NCBI GenBank assembly: GCA_018857735.1
Contig: JABMCL010000864.1
Coordinates: 152,501 to 216,500 of the forward strand
Length of the DNA stretch: 64,000 nucleotides
Source of the DNA: Alviniconcha marisindica
Taxonomy: Eukaryota; Mollusca; Gastropoda; Provannidae
Reading direction: 5' to 3'
Shown here: positions 49,201 to 58,110 of the stretch, piece after piece
Numbering within the stretch: the stretch's first letter is position 1
Layout: each line of letters begins with the position of its first letter
Position numbers and translations under genes: made by a program
Notes under the pieces: generated by a model
The model's database searches: none
The model's input: only the letters and a program-made list of their open reading frames with translations
Told to the model about the DNA's origin: nothing

Positions 49201-52200
49201 GTAGCACGTAAAAGATCGTTCATCTATTGAATCTGAAATAATTACTGAGGTAGTGTATACTCCCTCAGTCAACTGATCACCATAATAATATTGTCTGTAT
49301 ATTCAGTCACTTAAAACTGAATTAAAGAATGACATTTAACTGATGAAAGCTGACAAAAGAAGAGTGGAAGAATTCCAGAACTCACTTGATGGAGATCTTG
49401 GTGAGTACCCGCTGCTGGTCCTCCTCCCTGGTGAACTGAGACAGCTTGGTTAGCAAGGCATCCACCTGGGGTCAGCATGACACAGCCGTTAAACTCACCA
49501 GAAAAGCCATGAACCAATACAGTTGACCTACATACACAGCACAGCCATTAAACTCACCAGACAAGACATGAACCAACACATCTCACCTATGTACACAACA
49601 CAGCTGTTAAACTCACCAGACAAGCCATGAACCAATACATTTCACCTATGCACACAACACAGCTGTTAGACTCACCAGACAAGCCATGAACCAATACAGT
49701 TGACCTACGTGCACAACACAGCCATTAAATTCACCTGACAAGCCATGAACCAATATATTTGACCCATGTACACAACACAGCCGTTAAACTCACCAGACAA
49801 GCCACGAAACAATACATCTGACCTATCTTTAACCCAGGCAGAATGCTTTTGTTTTTCTCCTTCATTTAAAATACGTGCTCACTTGTGTACATGCATGCGC
49901 ACACACACATAGTAATAAGAGGATTTCTAGAGCACCCATCTGCCATACAAAGTGGGAGCACAGGGTGCTTTATAATAACACTAACAACACACACTCACAC
50001 ACCCACATACCCCCCCCCCCCCCCATACACACACACACACACACGTCAGATGGGGGGATAGGCACAGCTGTGAAAAAGAGTTTAGAAATAGTTACTTACA
50101 ACACTAACAACACACACACACACACACACACATTTACATACACACAACATATTCATGCACACATATACATATGGGGCAAAACATCTTTGACAATGGGATG
50201 AACTGACTTAACTTACCAGGAGATGCATATTGGGGGAATGGACAACTAAGGTGTGACTGCAGGAAGCTACATAAACTCAGGGTGAATTGCTCTTAGTCTT
50301 AGGCTAAATTACTGACCACATACGCAGCCATACAGACCATGTCAATGCTGCATAAACAAGGCGACAACCAGCCATGCTTACCTCTTGCAAGCTCAGCGTA
50401 CTCTTCTTTGTGGGTTTCAGCAGCTGACTGTTCTCGAAGGCCACTTTGATTGTTTCCGCCACATCACCCTGCACATCATGCAAGATATGCCCTCACTGCA
50501 CGCACCTTCTCCCAAGCAGCCCTTTAGTTTTCTGGGTCAGCTAGCTATAATTGTGCCAGGCATGCCAGGCAGCTATTTAGCTCCATGCCAGCTGGAGTCT
50601 GACTCTGATGCCTGTGGCAGTGCTTGGCAGACAGTACACAGTGGGGGATGAGGCTGCATGGTCATTTGTCTGTGTGTAGGTCTTCATTGCAATTAAAGAA
50701 GTTACTAAGATATCTTTGTAAAAACTGCAGATGTCAAACAGCACTTTTGACACTTTAGTGTAATTTGTTTGGAGGAAAAAAATACTATTAATGGAGTCAA
50801 AAGGGGCAAGCATGGTTGAATCTTTACTTACTATTACATTGATGTTTGTTTACCAGTAAGTACCAAACAGAAGTTTTTGCAGTCAAACTAAGAACAGCAC
50901 CATAAAGAACAACTAATACTAGACAGACATGCAAAGTGGTTTCAGAAAGTAAATTGAATTACCTTGGCTATGGTGGTCTGGCAGTCCATACCCTTAACCA
51001 CTAATAAGCCCAACTCAGCTACTCTACAGCACACCCATTTTGTACTGTTATATTTCTTACATTTTACTTCTGTAAGTTTTGTCAACAAAACAACTGAAAT
51101 AGAATTCAAAACACCACACAAGTACTGTTCAAAACACTGCTATGTGCAAGCACAGGTATCCATTCCACAAGAAGGTGTTGCGAGTCTGCCTGTGGGCAAG
51201 ACCAAGTGGTAGGGATACTGGCACCAGGGTCTCATTTACAGCCCCTCCTGACCTGTCAGCTAATTACTCCCATGTTTGTCAGCATGCAATGTGAAGATCA
51301 GAGCCTGGAGAGTGCAGGGACCACTACACACCATCTGGGAAAACCTCTGGTCTTGATTTATGAGTTCTGATAATTCCCTCAAGTGAAAAGGAATGGGGGA
51401 AATTATTCTGGCACCATCAGAATGATGTTTACAACCTAACAAAACATTAATTACTGCTGTCAGACTTGAGGGAGAGGAGCAAGGGGGCAGTCTGGCATCA
51501 GACTAAACAGGAGATAGCATCCCAAAGATAAGGTGTGAAGAATGGTGTGAAATCTTTGTGAAAATAAGGGGAGGGGGGATGAATCTTGAAGCTGCAGCCG
51601 CCATTTTGAAACTGTCTTGTAGCCAGGCAACAGGCCCCTAGAAAACTCGAGGTGGCCTGGAACTGACCCCAGCAGGGCTAATGAGGTCAGATCTGGCAGG
51701 CAGCAGGGAGCAACTAAAGAGTACACTCCGACTGTTAGTGTTACACTGAGAAGGTGTGTGCATCAGCAGGCTTTCATCAAACACCACCTCAACCATCTCT
51801 GCGGTATCACCATCAACAATAGAGGGACAGCCATAATTGTGCTCACATCACAGTCCTGACTTCTGTAGTAAGAATACGTCTTAAGCTGCCTTGGCTCAAA
51901 AACCACCCCAACTGTCTCCTCAAAGTAATTATTAACTCACTGGTGATATATCGCTTCATATAATGCAATTACTCATAGCATGCTTGGCAATGTGGCACAT
52001 CATATGATGCGACCATTTTCGATAATAAAGTTGTGGGGGTGGTACAAAGGATGAAAACTCAGAAAGCCTCCTCGCATGCATTTGCAGTACGTGTGTATCC
52101 TCCCTTTGACCAAACAACAGTGGTGGAGAACAGAAATATGGTTGTTTTGAAGTTAGGGGAGGCGATGCTAAAGCGTTGATCCAAAATGGCTACCAAGCGA

Positions 52201-55200
52201 CGCCATATCACTTCTTCTTCCATAAAGCGGTCAATATCATTTTGTTGATGATACTGTCGCTGCTGAAGCTATGCAGCTAATTTTAGACGGTAAATGTAGT
52301 TAAATGTTTTCAGACAGTATAATTCAGGTATTCAGAGCTTGGATGAAGAGGTAGCTGTCACAACATGCTAGTCAGTATGCTTCTGAAAAAAAGTCTTTTC
52401 ACCAATTTAGCTACATATTTTGCAGCACAGTGGAAAACTGAAGATTGTGCATTTCCTAGAAAACAAGGGGCCAAAAAACTGTTTCACCAATGAGTTAAAC
52501 TAATTGTCGAAGAATAACAATTTCAGAACAAAATCCTAGATTTTATGTTATTATTTTGTTCACTGCATCTTGTATGGTTTAATGACAAAAACCTGAGTCT
52601 AAACTGTAAATAAGTCATTGATGATAAATGATGATTTCAAAACAGAATCCAAGATTTTATGTTATTATTTTGATGAAAGATCACCCTAATGAGAGACCAC
52701 CCTGATGGGAGACCATACAAGATGCAGTAAACATGATAAAGTCCACCCTGATGAAATAGCACCTGATGAGAGACCACTCTGATGAAGACCCACCCTGATG
52801 AAAGACCTCCCAGATGAGACCACCCCTATTCTTTTTTTTCAAACCCTTCCCTTTAGATTTCTATGTATATGAACCTCTGACCAAGGCCCACCCTTCTGTT
52901 ATTGTGTTAACTACTGATTCATTTTAGATCAATTTTAACAGACCCACTATACCTTATAGTCTTACTACATAGTCCACACTGTCAAACTCAGGGCAACCTT
53001 GTGCTGCCTTCTTTTCCCTTCATTTTTGGTCACTCACCAGAACTCACAGTACAAATGATTTCATTCAGCCCCAGTGCCGCTCAGTTAAGGTGAACCCAAA
53101 ACAGTTACTGCTGTAAGGAAACATGCACTGCTGTACAATGGTCCAAAGGCAGTAACTTGCCTCACCTGGTTCAAGTCTTCAATCATTTCCTGTAAGTTGG
53201 TGCCAAAGATCTGAAACAAACCCACCAAACAAGATGACAATGATCACAAAAACTGACACAGTTAGGAAACTAGTCAGGTAACCCAAAGATCTGAAACAAA
53301 CCCATCAAACAAAATGACAATGATCACAAAAACTGACACAGTTAGGAAACTAGTCAGGTAAGTTTATATGCACTAACACACCCAGTGAAGCTATGGTGTC
53401 CTTTGTCATCTCCTCTGTTCTATACATGTAAGAGCAGGCGGTCTTGTACCCATTTCATTCTGAGGTCACCCTGTGCAGCTGACAGGCTCCTCAAATCCAA
53501 AATCAACACAACAACAAAGACCTGAGTTGCCCATGGTAACTCTCACCTGGCATGCAAGTAAATACAAGGTACCTAAACTCCACCAGAGGTACATCCTCAA
53601 ATCCAGTTTCTACTAGCTATTCAACACATGTAAGAGTACCTGCTCTGAGCAGCCATGCTACTGCAGTGGCATTGAGGAGCAGAGCAATGAAGTCTGGAAG
53701 GATGTGAAATTGCAAGAAGTTGCCACAGCCAAGGCAATTGAGGACTACTGCTGGCTCAAGCCCCAGATCACTTTCAGTTCCCTACCTGACTGAAGAGCTT
53801 CACCAGCTGCTTGTTGTTGAGGTTATACACAGTCTTCACCACACCTGGCAACAGCAGCTTCAACAACAGGTACACGTCACCTTGGTAACCCCCTAAAAAC
53901 ACAGTCCCAACAGCAGCTTCAGTAACAGGTACATGTCACCTAGGTAACCACCTGAAAATACAACCCAAACAGCAGCTTCAACAAAAGGTACACATCACCT
54001 TGGTAACCACCTGAATAAATTCACAATGGCATCTTCAACAACAGTTACTGATCAACTTGGTAACCACCTAAAAATACACTCCCACAATCAGCTTCAACAA
54101 CAGGTACATGTCACCTTGGTAACCACCTGGAATATTGCTTATTAAATAAACAGACATGCCAAGGAATCTTCCCAAATTACAACAATGACAACAAAATAAA
54201 ATGACAACATCACTCACTTCCACTGTGCCCTTTGCTGATGTAGTTGTGAACAAGCTGGGTCTTTCCAGTATAGCTGTTTTCATCAGCCATGTCAGCACAG
54301 AGACGTCGGAACTGGCGGAAGGCGTTGTCCTTCTCCACATTGGGGTCGTTGACTTCCACCCCTGCTGTACTTGTGTTGGGTTCTGGGATCAGAAGAAGAA
54401 CCAAGAGGTACCACAGATTTCATCATGAAGACTGTGCCAGGAAAAAACACAACAAAGTTTACTGTCACCAGCAATGCCTGAGTGAAAAGATCAAAGCAAC
54501 CCTGCAGAGGTGGAAGGCAGGTGGTGGGGGGGGGGGGGGGGGGGAGGGGGGGAATGATCGTTTTTAAATTAAACAAAAGAAAACCACTTGCAAATGCCCA
54601 GCAGATCTTGCCTTCATCAAGCAGACCAGAGCAGCAGTGCCAGAGTTCAGAGTACTAAGATCAAAACAACCCTGCAAGGGAGTGGGAAGGGGGAGAACAC
54701 CGATCACTTTCAAACTAAACAAAATAAAACCATGTGTAAATGCCCAGCAGATCTTGCCTTCCTCAAGCAACAGTTATTCTGCCTGAAAACAGTCAAAAGG
54801 ATTTTTAACACTTTTAAGTAATCTGTCTGAAACTCTTGCATGCTTTGGTTTAATGTTTTGTCAGAATTTTGCTAGCATTCAACTTTGCTCTTGTTCACTG
54901 TGATGTAGTGGGTTGATAGGTTGGACAGGTTAATAGCAAATTCTCTGAAGGCCACCCTCAAAATCAAAGCATAACTGGTCTCAAAAGATCCTCAGGTCGG
55001 GGTCCATACACATTTCAGGCTGAGATGAAGTGTTTCTGAAAAAGTGGTCTCATGTGAGGGGTGGTCTCTCATCGGGGTGGTCTTTCATCATGAGTTCCAC
55101 TGTGTTATGCATGTGAGTAAGACTAAGGGAACACTGTAGGCCTGTTACATCTTTAGCTAGACTTGCACCTGTAGACAACCCAGCTCACATTTGATCCTCT

Positions 55201-57414
55201 GCCACTTAAACACAGACTGCTACTCAAGGCCAGTAGCAGCTTTTACTTTACCACACAAGCTCTTAAACAGAAGTTACAGTCAAAGTCTTACCATCAACAT
55301 CTGGCACTTTCTGGGGGGATGGTGTTGGCTTTGGTGGTGAAAATGGCAGCTTGGCTTGAACAGTAGCTTTCTTCTTCTCAGGAGTTGAGCTGCTGCTCTT
55401 TGACTGAAAATCTAAATTAGCAAAACAAAAACAAAACAAAATTAAGTGAGAGAGACAAATAGACAGACACTCAAAACAGAGATGGAGAGAAAGAGATAGA
55501 CAGACAGGCAAAGAGAGAGCAAGAAATACACTTTGCCAGCTGGTCTTCAACAGTGCTTTCAAATACACATATACACACATATATATATACAGAGCCTTCT
55601 TTTTTTCATATTTGGGTACATGTTGTCATGTGTATATTCAAAAGGCATAAATATTATGATCTAAAAGTGTTTGGAATGAGTCATCATTTCAAGTTTCTAG
55701 GTAATACTGGAAAAGTGATTACATATTATATATTAACACAAAGTGTTCCTGTTTAGCATAACAGTAAGTTGCATGTCAGTGCATATTTGTCTTTATTCAC
55801 TACAGTTCAGGTACAGTCTCTAACAACACCAGGGTTGTAACTGTATGCCGTGACATGATCATTTTGCCAGCATGGTCAGTCAAGCAACCAGCACAACAAT
55901 AAGCGAAATCCATTGTCAAGTTTGATGCAGTCTAACAAGACCATGGGCAGATCAACCATTGGTCCACCCAGCTAACCATGCTCTGATCTGGAACCTGCAT
56001 ACCCCCCCCGCCCCCCCAACCCACCCTGCTGCTATCCTTGAGTATAAATGTTTTTTCAAGTTTGAGTTCCCTGTCTGTCTATCTCTCCCCTAATTGGCTA
56101 ATACTACTAGTACTACTGCCATCCTTGAGTATAAACATTTCTCTCTTTCTTTCCCCCCCCCCCCCCCCCCCCATAAACTCCACCCAGTCCTTCTGACTAC
56201 TTGTGAGAGTGCCCCCCCCCCCCCCCAGCCCCTCCCCCCTTACTGCTTCTGTTTTCTTTTCTGATACTAATCATAATTATGAACTGATCAGATGTTCTGC
56301 TGCTTTATTTGCTGGTTGTAACTAGTATGCTCATATGTAACTGAATGATGTATGGCATGGATTCATCTGGCGCTGTGAACACACTATGTTTGTGTGGAAA
56401 TTCTTATGTATAACGTTTCATTCACTCATTCATGCCTATATGTATTATATAAATAATGCCTGTAATTTGATATCTACTCATCAGTAGCTTATCAAGCACT
56501 AGTTGTTAGACAGGTTTTTGACTGAACCTAAACTACAATCCTTGTAAAATAAAGTTTTTGAGTTTGAGTTCTCTCTTATTTACTCTCAATTTATTGTACA
56601 TTTGCGCACCAAATGGGAAGGATTCAAACCAAAAAAAAGGTGTGTACACTTCACACCTTTGCATAACACCCTTACCATCTCCCCTACCCCCCTATGTCCC
56701 GACTGTTCCTTGTCCATCATCACATGGCATGACCACAAACCAATATCACTATTAATTATCAGCGTTTTGAGCTGCGGGGTAGGTGCTTTACAAATTTCCA
56801 TTATTATTATTATCAATACCATTCAGTGACTCACCATCAATAAGCTGATTAATAGTGTCTTTGTCCTCTTGCTTCAAGTCCTCAAAACCATCCACGTCAT
56901 CAGGATCTTCAATTTTCTTGGTCGTGGCTCTGGCACGAAGAAAGGTCTCAAAGATGCAGCTGGGGTGAAACCACTGTTTCATGTCACCACCATCACCTCC
57001 AAACGGATTGGGGACCACTTTGCCAATCCTCAGTGCACCCTTCTCAATCTTATGCTTGCATTTCTTGCAGCTGGAGGTCCCCAGTTTGGCATAACCAACA
57101 ATGTATTTGTTGTCTGACATGTCTAAAGTGTGAATTTGTCTGAACAGAGCTGCGCAAGGTTGTGATACTTTCAATTTTGTTAATGGAGCAACATGCCTCC
57201 CTGATGCAATACAAGAAACCCGAGTCCTCTTTTGGTTTGCTGTTAAACAATGACCACAATAATTCTGCTGGACACAGAATGGTGCATGTATCAATGAAGG
57301 TTTGGTTTCCTTTAAGAGGTACTGATAGGTGGTACTGCCCAGCCCAGGTAATCCAGGGAGGCCAAGTGGAATGTGATGAAGACCGGTAAGCTTATGCCAC
57401 AGTTTTGCAGACAT
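31356..57414 (-). CDS. LIG3: DNA ligase III, complete, 21 coding exons
   Basis: ATP-dependent ligase sealing nicks in base-excision/single-strand-break repair and in mitochondria. Exons (minus): 57414 or 57120-56835, 55411-55292, 54382-54218, 53892-53786, 53210-53166, 50468-50382, 49465-49386, 48804-48727, 48067-47893, 46899-46744, 45801-45670, 45402-45323, 44077-43990, 41120-41043, 39207-39084, 38515-38331, 37374-37195, 35980-35765, 34858-34691, 32637-32479, 31460-31356. Coding from 57120 is 2814 nt (937 aa); from 57414, 1035 aa. Numbering below is from 57120: PARP-type finger C18/C21/H52/C55; DNA-binding domain ~165-380; motif I EIKYDGER with catalytic Lys404; FVFDCLLFND; motif IV EGLEGLVLKD; motif V KRHWLKVKKDY; acidic linker 723-794; PBZ finger 797-819; BRCT 851-937. 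Length and order match vertebrate LIG3-alpha except for the PBZ. Confidence 0.97.
31905..32190. repeat. Interspersed repeat family B, copy 2 (longest)
   Basis: Shares with 57870-58110 AGATTTCTCCAG, AGTCAAATTC and GTGTGTAT, then TAAAAGATC, GTCAGAGTTTGGTG, CATGCACTTAAAG and GTTGAAGCTGGACACTATA. It lies in LIG3 intron 20. Confidence 0.8.
32230..32478 (-). repeat. Tandem copies of the LIG3 exon 20 donor region
   Basis: Three degenerate copies (~85 bp) of the last ~45 exon bases plus the start of the intron: the real ACAGCGGATAAGTCTGAG|GTTTGT becomes ACAGCGGAAAGTCAGAC|ATTTGT and similar. The donor GT is lost or shifted in the copies. Confidence 0.85.
33005..33840. repeat. Minisatellite, unit about 40-45 bp (LIG3 intron 19)
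   Basis: Core TTAACCTACTTCACACCAAA, CATTGGTAACACTTCCACAG, about 18 increasingly degenerate units, with variants such as TGGTGGAATTTCCAC toward the right. Confidence 0.92.
33860..34688 (+). mobile_element. LINE endonuclease-domain fragment
   Basis: Plus-strand pieces TTLNVISVYFPNG, NYVTVGNFNAHAPFGENG (GDFNAH box, here GNFNAH) and GSDHLPIIIDL (the SDH catalytic box) identify an APE-type endonuclease of a non-LTR retrotransposon. Stops and frame changes break it and there is no RT part. It lies antisense to LIG3 in intron 19 and ends at the edge of exon 19. Confidence 0.88.
34691..34858 (-). CDS. LIG3: LIG3 exon 19: PBZ-type zinc finger
   Basis: 56 codons, phase 0 at both ends, so the exon could be skipped without a frameshift. 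It reads SKPTCRYGAGCYQTGKSHLD then KFHHPPKSPGRTSTSPMKAS. C799-x5-C805-x6-H812-x5-H818-P, with the K-P-x-C-x-Y-G-x-x-C-Y start, fits the poly(ADP-ribose)-binding zinc finger known from APLF and CHFR. It lies between the acidic linker and the BRCT, a region that is disordered linker in human LIG3. A LINE fragment ends within a few bases of its donor. Confidence 0.9.
34905..35430. repeat. Minisatellite, unit about 24 bp (LIG3 intron 18)
   Basis: Core CTGCAAAGCCTCTAGACTAG ACA, about 22 units with CTAGAC/CCAGAC variants. Confidence 0.94.
36240..36370 (-). repeat. SINE fragment (same family as 59250-59440)
   Basis: Shares AGATGGGCAG, GGGCAAAGTCACAA, GTGTCCATAAACCACAA and TTGAAGA with 59280-59375 in the same order. 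The tRNA-like head is missing here. Confidence 0.75.
36940..37185. repeat. Minisatellite, unit about 50 bp (LIG3 intron 17)
   Basis: Core TTTTTGGCATGGGATCCAAA, AAGGGGGCACTGTTTTTGTT, about five units, ending ~10 bp from the exon 17 donor. Confidence 0.9.
37790..38330 (-). repeat. Tandem copies of the LIG3 exon 16 donor region
   Basis: The exon end ATTAAGAAGCAG|GTGATA is followed (minus direction) by about six degenerate ~75-95 bp copies: AAGAAGCAGGTGATACTC, AAGAAGTAGGTAATAATC, AAGAAGCAGGTGATAATC, AAGAAGTAGGTAATGATC and others. Several keep a usable-looking GT donor. In-frame stops precede most of them. Confidence 0.88.
39001..39080. repeat. (CA)n microsatellite beside the LIG3 exon 15 donor
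   Basis: Interrupted CA runs end 3-4 bases before the GTAAAT donor at 39083 (minus), so the intron starts almost directly with GT repeats on the RNA strand. Confidence 0.93.
39480..40855. repeat. Purine/pyrimidine-asymmetric minisatellite (LIG3 intron 14)
   Basis: About 1.37 kb that is nearly all A/G on the plus strand: GGGAATGGGAATGAGGAAGG, AACATGGGGAGGGGGATGAG, unit about 40-50 bp, with poly-G runs. In the LIG3 transcript it is pyrimidine-rich (CCCATTCCC). It explains long proline/serine-rich readings here, which are not proteins. Candidate for G4/triplex structure. Confidence 0.95.
40858..40935 (-). repeat. tRNA-derived SINE head and body (minus)
   Basis: On the minus strand GATGAGTGGTTATGGCACTG (A-box-like) is followed by GGAAGGTTTGAATCCAAGCA (B-box GGTTTGAATCC). 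The 3' side CACCTTCTCTTCCCC runs straight into the pyrimidine minisatellite, which may have grown from the SINE tail. Confidence 0.8.
41150..41212 (+). repeat. tRNA-derived SINE fragment (plus)
   Basis: AGAGGTGGAAGGTTTGAATC through CACCTTCTCTTCCCC repeats the B-box end of the SINE at 40858-40935 in opposite orientation. LIG3 exon 14 lies between the two. Confidence 0.8.
42020..43445. repeat. Minisatellite, unit about 37 bp (LIG3 intron 13)
   Basis: Core CTATCAACACTGTCACTATT, GCAGTATTGTCTATAGG, about 24 units, split by an insert at 42538-43055. An inverted fragment of the unit lies at 41215-41262. Confidence 0.95.
42538..43055. mobile_element. ~515 bp MITE-like insertion inside the minisatellite
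   Basis: It splits the 37 bp array. The ends ATTGGGCAGTTCAG and CTGAACCACCCAAT are imperfect inverted repeats. It carries an internal palindrome GCAACAAG TTATTG CTTGTTGC (near 42848). No coding sequence recognised. Confidence 0.7.
44838..44940. repeat. (TG)n-rich microsatellite (LIG3 intron 12)
   Basis: TG runs with GCATG interruptions. Confidence 0.9.
45998..46290. repeat. (CA)n-rich compound microsatellite (LIG3 intron 10)
   Basis: Long CA tract (46063-46120) flanked by CATGCAGGTACACATGAACA-type repeats. Confidence 0.93.
46744..46899 (-). CDS. LIG3: LIG3 exon 10: adenylation motif I
   Basis: 52 codons, phase 0 at both ends. AEIKYDGERVQVHK contains the K-x-D-G-x-R nucleotidyltransferase motif; Lys404 (23rd codon of this exon) forms the ligase-AMP intermediate. 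It continues GNEFRYFSRSLKPV (motif III). No disabling change in the catalytic core, so the gene appears functional. Confidence 0.97.
47098..47892 (-). repeat. 26 bp minisatellite made of splice-site-like units, abutting LIG3 exon 9
   Basis: Minus-strand unit GTGAGCAGTTTGTGTTACTG CAGGTG, about 30 copies, starts at the exon 9 donor itself (CTG|GTGAGC). Every unit contains a CAG|GTGGTGAGC stretch that looks like both an acceptor and a donor. Confidence 0.93.
49040..49290 (+). repeat. tRNA-derived SINE (LIG3 intron 7)
   Basis: GAGCTAAGTGGTTAGGGCAC resembles a Pol III A box, and GGTTGCGGGCTTGAGTCC a degenerate B box. A tRNA-unrelated body follows with GCACGTAAAAGATCGTTC and a TA/AAT-rich tail. 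No intact tRNA cloverleaf, so a SINE rather than a tRNA gene. Confidence 0.82.
49470..49835. repeat. Minisatellite, unit about 66 bp, beside the LIG3 exon 7 acceptor
   Basis: Core AACTCACCAGACAAGCCATG, AACCAATACAGTTGACCTA, CACAACACAGCCGTT, five to six units, starting within 5-10 bases of the exon 7 acceptor. Confidence 0.9.
50469..53165. other. LIG3 intron 5, largest intron
   Basis: 2.7 kb without recognisable gene or transposon. At 52660-52830 is a degenerate array of GATGAAAGACCACCCTGATG. A reversed form recurs at 55045-55090, and GACCAC-type units resemble those in the array at 27620-29330. Confidence 0.65.
53206..53360. repeat. Tandem duplication (~78 bp) spanning the LIG3 exon 5 acceptor
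   Basis: CCAAAGATCTGAAACAAACC starts both copies (about 53203 and 53281). The unit takes in the first exon bases (ATCTTTGG on the minus strand), the acceptor and 65 bp of intron. The copies are nearly identical, so recent. Confidence 0.92.
53893..54130 (-). repeat. Four tandem copies of the LIG3 exon 4 acceptor region
   Basis: Each ~58 bp unit (minus) is AG|GTGGTTACCAAGGTGACATG followed by TACCTGTTGTTGAAGCTG and a T-rich tract ending in TTTTTAG or TTTTCAG. Each therefore carries its own polypyrimidine tract and acceptor. Only the exon-proximal copy (AG|GGGGTTACC, 53892) leads into the complete exon. Confidence 0.92.
54486..54775. repeat. Tandem duplication, unit about 168 bp (LIG3 intron 2)
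   Basis: AAGATCAAAGCAACCCTGCA, poly-G, AAACTAAACAAAAT..., AATGCCCAGCAGATCTTGCC and TCAAGCA occur twice with modest divergence. Confidence 0.88.
56835..57414 (-). CDS. LIG3: LIG3 exon 1: candidate mitochondrial leader plus PARP-type zinc finger
   Basis: One open frame runs from ATG 57414 to the donor at 56834. The first 98 residues (MSAKLWHKLTGLHHIPLGLP...) are rich in K, R, H and hydrophobics and have only two acidic residues, like a mitochondrial targeting sequence. Then MSDNKYIVGYAKLGTSSCKK starts the nuclear-type protein at 57120, with C-x2-C (18, 21) and H-x2-C (52, 55) of the nick-sensing zinc finger and the conserved RARATTKKIED tail. Vertebrate LIG3 makes mitochondrial and nuclear forms from two in-frame starts in just this way. 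Use of both starts here is inferred. Confidence 0.85.
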
Positions 57415-57869
57415 CCAACATTCTTCTGGTCATGCTACTAATAGTACTAATGTGAGTAAAGTACTAAAATGCTGATCTCATCACAGGTCTGTGTTGCTGA
57501 TCAATCTGTTGAAGAACAAAATATATTTTATACATCTATAGATGATGTAATTTTGAAAAGACGGTTAGCATTATACATTTAGTACACAGTTACAACAGTA
57601 CATGCTTTTACCATGATTCATATGTATGCATGATCTGATCACAAGTTGGTGATGCCATGGTGAGTGTTTGCTTATTTTTACCTGATATATATTATCTAAA
57701 TACATAGTGGTGCAAGCATATTGTTTAATGTAAGCATCCAGTCTGAAAGTCTGATAAGAAGAGTAAGTAGCACAGAGCAAGAGTACTCATTCTTGAAAGC
57801 CAAAGTTATGCAGAAGCGAGTGTGGTCACAAAATGGATGGGACATTTTTAGTATTTTACATGCAGCTCT

Positions 57870-58110
57870 GCGCTCACCCTGAGATTTCTCCAGTCAAATT
57901 CTGTGGCTGTGCAGACTCTACGAAAGTCCTTCAGGTGAGGTCCTCTGTGTGTATGTAATTATACACATGCAAAAGATCACATACACGTGCATAAATGATA
58001 AAAGATCATGTTGTCCATGACCATGTCAGAGTTTGGTGGCTGATGGAAACATCAAAATAACCCTGCGTGCACTAAAAGTGTCAGTGTTCAAGTTGGACAC
58101 TATACTCAAG
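57870..58110. repeat. Interspersed repeat family B, copy 3
   Basis: Sister of 31905-32190 and 14735-14935: GAGATTTCTCCAGTCAAATT, CACATGCAAAAGATCACATA, TGTCAGAGTTTGGTGG, TAACCCTGCGTGCACTAAAA, CAAGTTGGACACTATA. It lies in the interval between divergent LIG3 and the Ig-domain gene. Confidence 0.82.

Noticed and set aside
53893..54130. Extra LIG3 exons in the tandem copies before exon 4
   Set aside because: Each copy stops or runs into the next T-rich tract; only the proximal copy continues into the full conserved exon.
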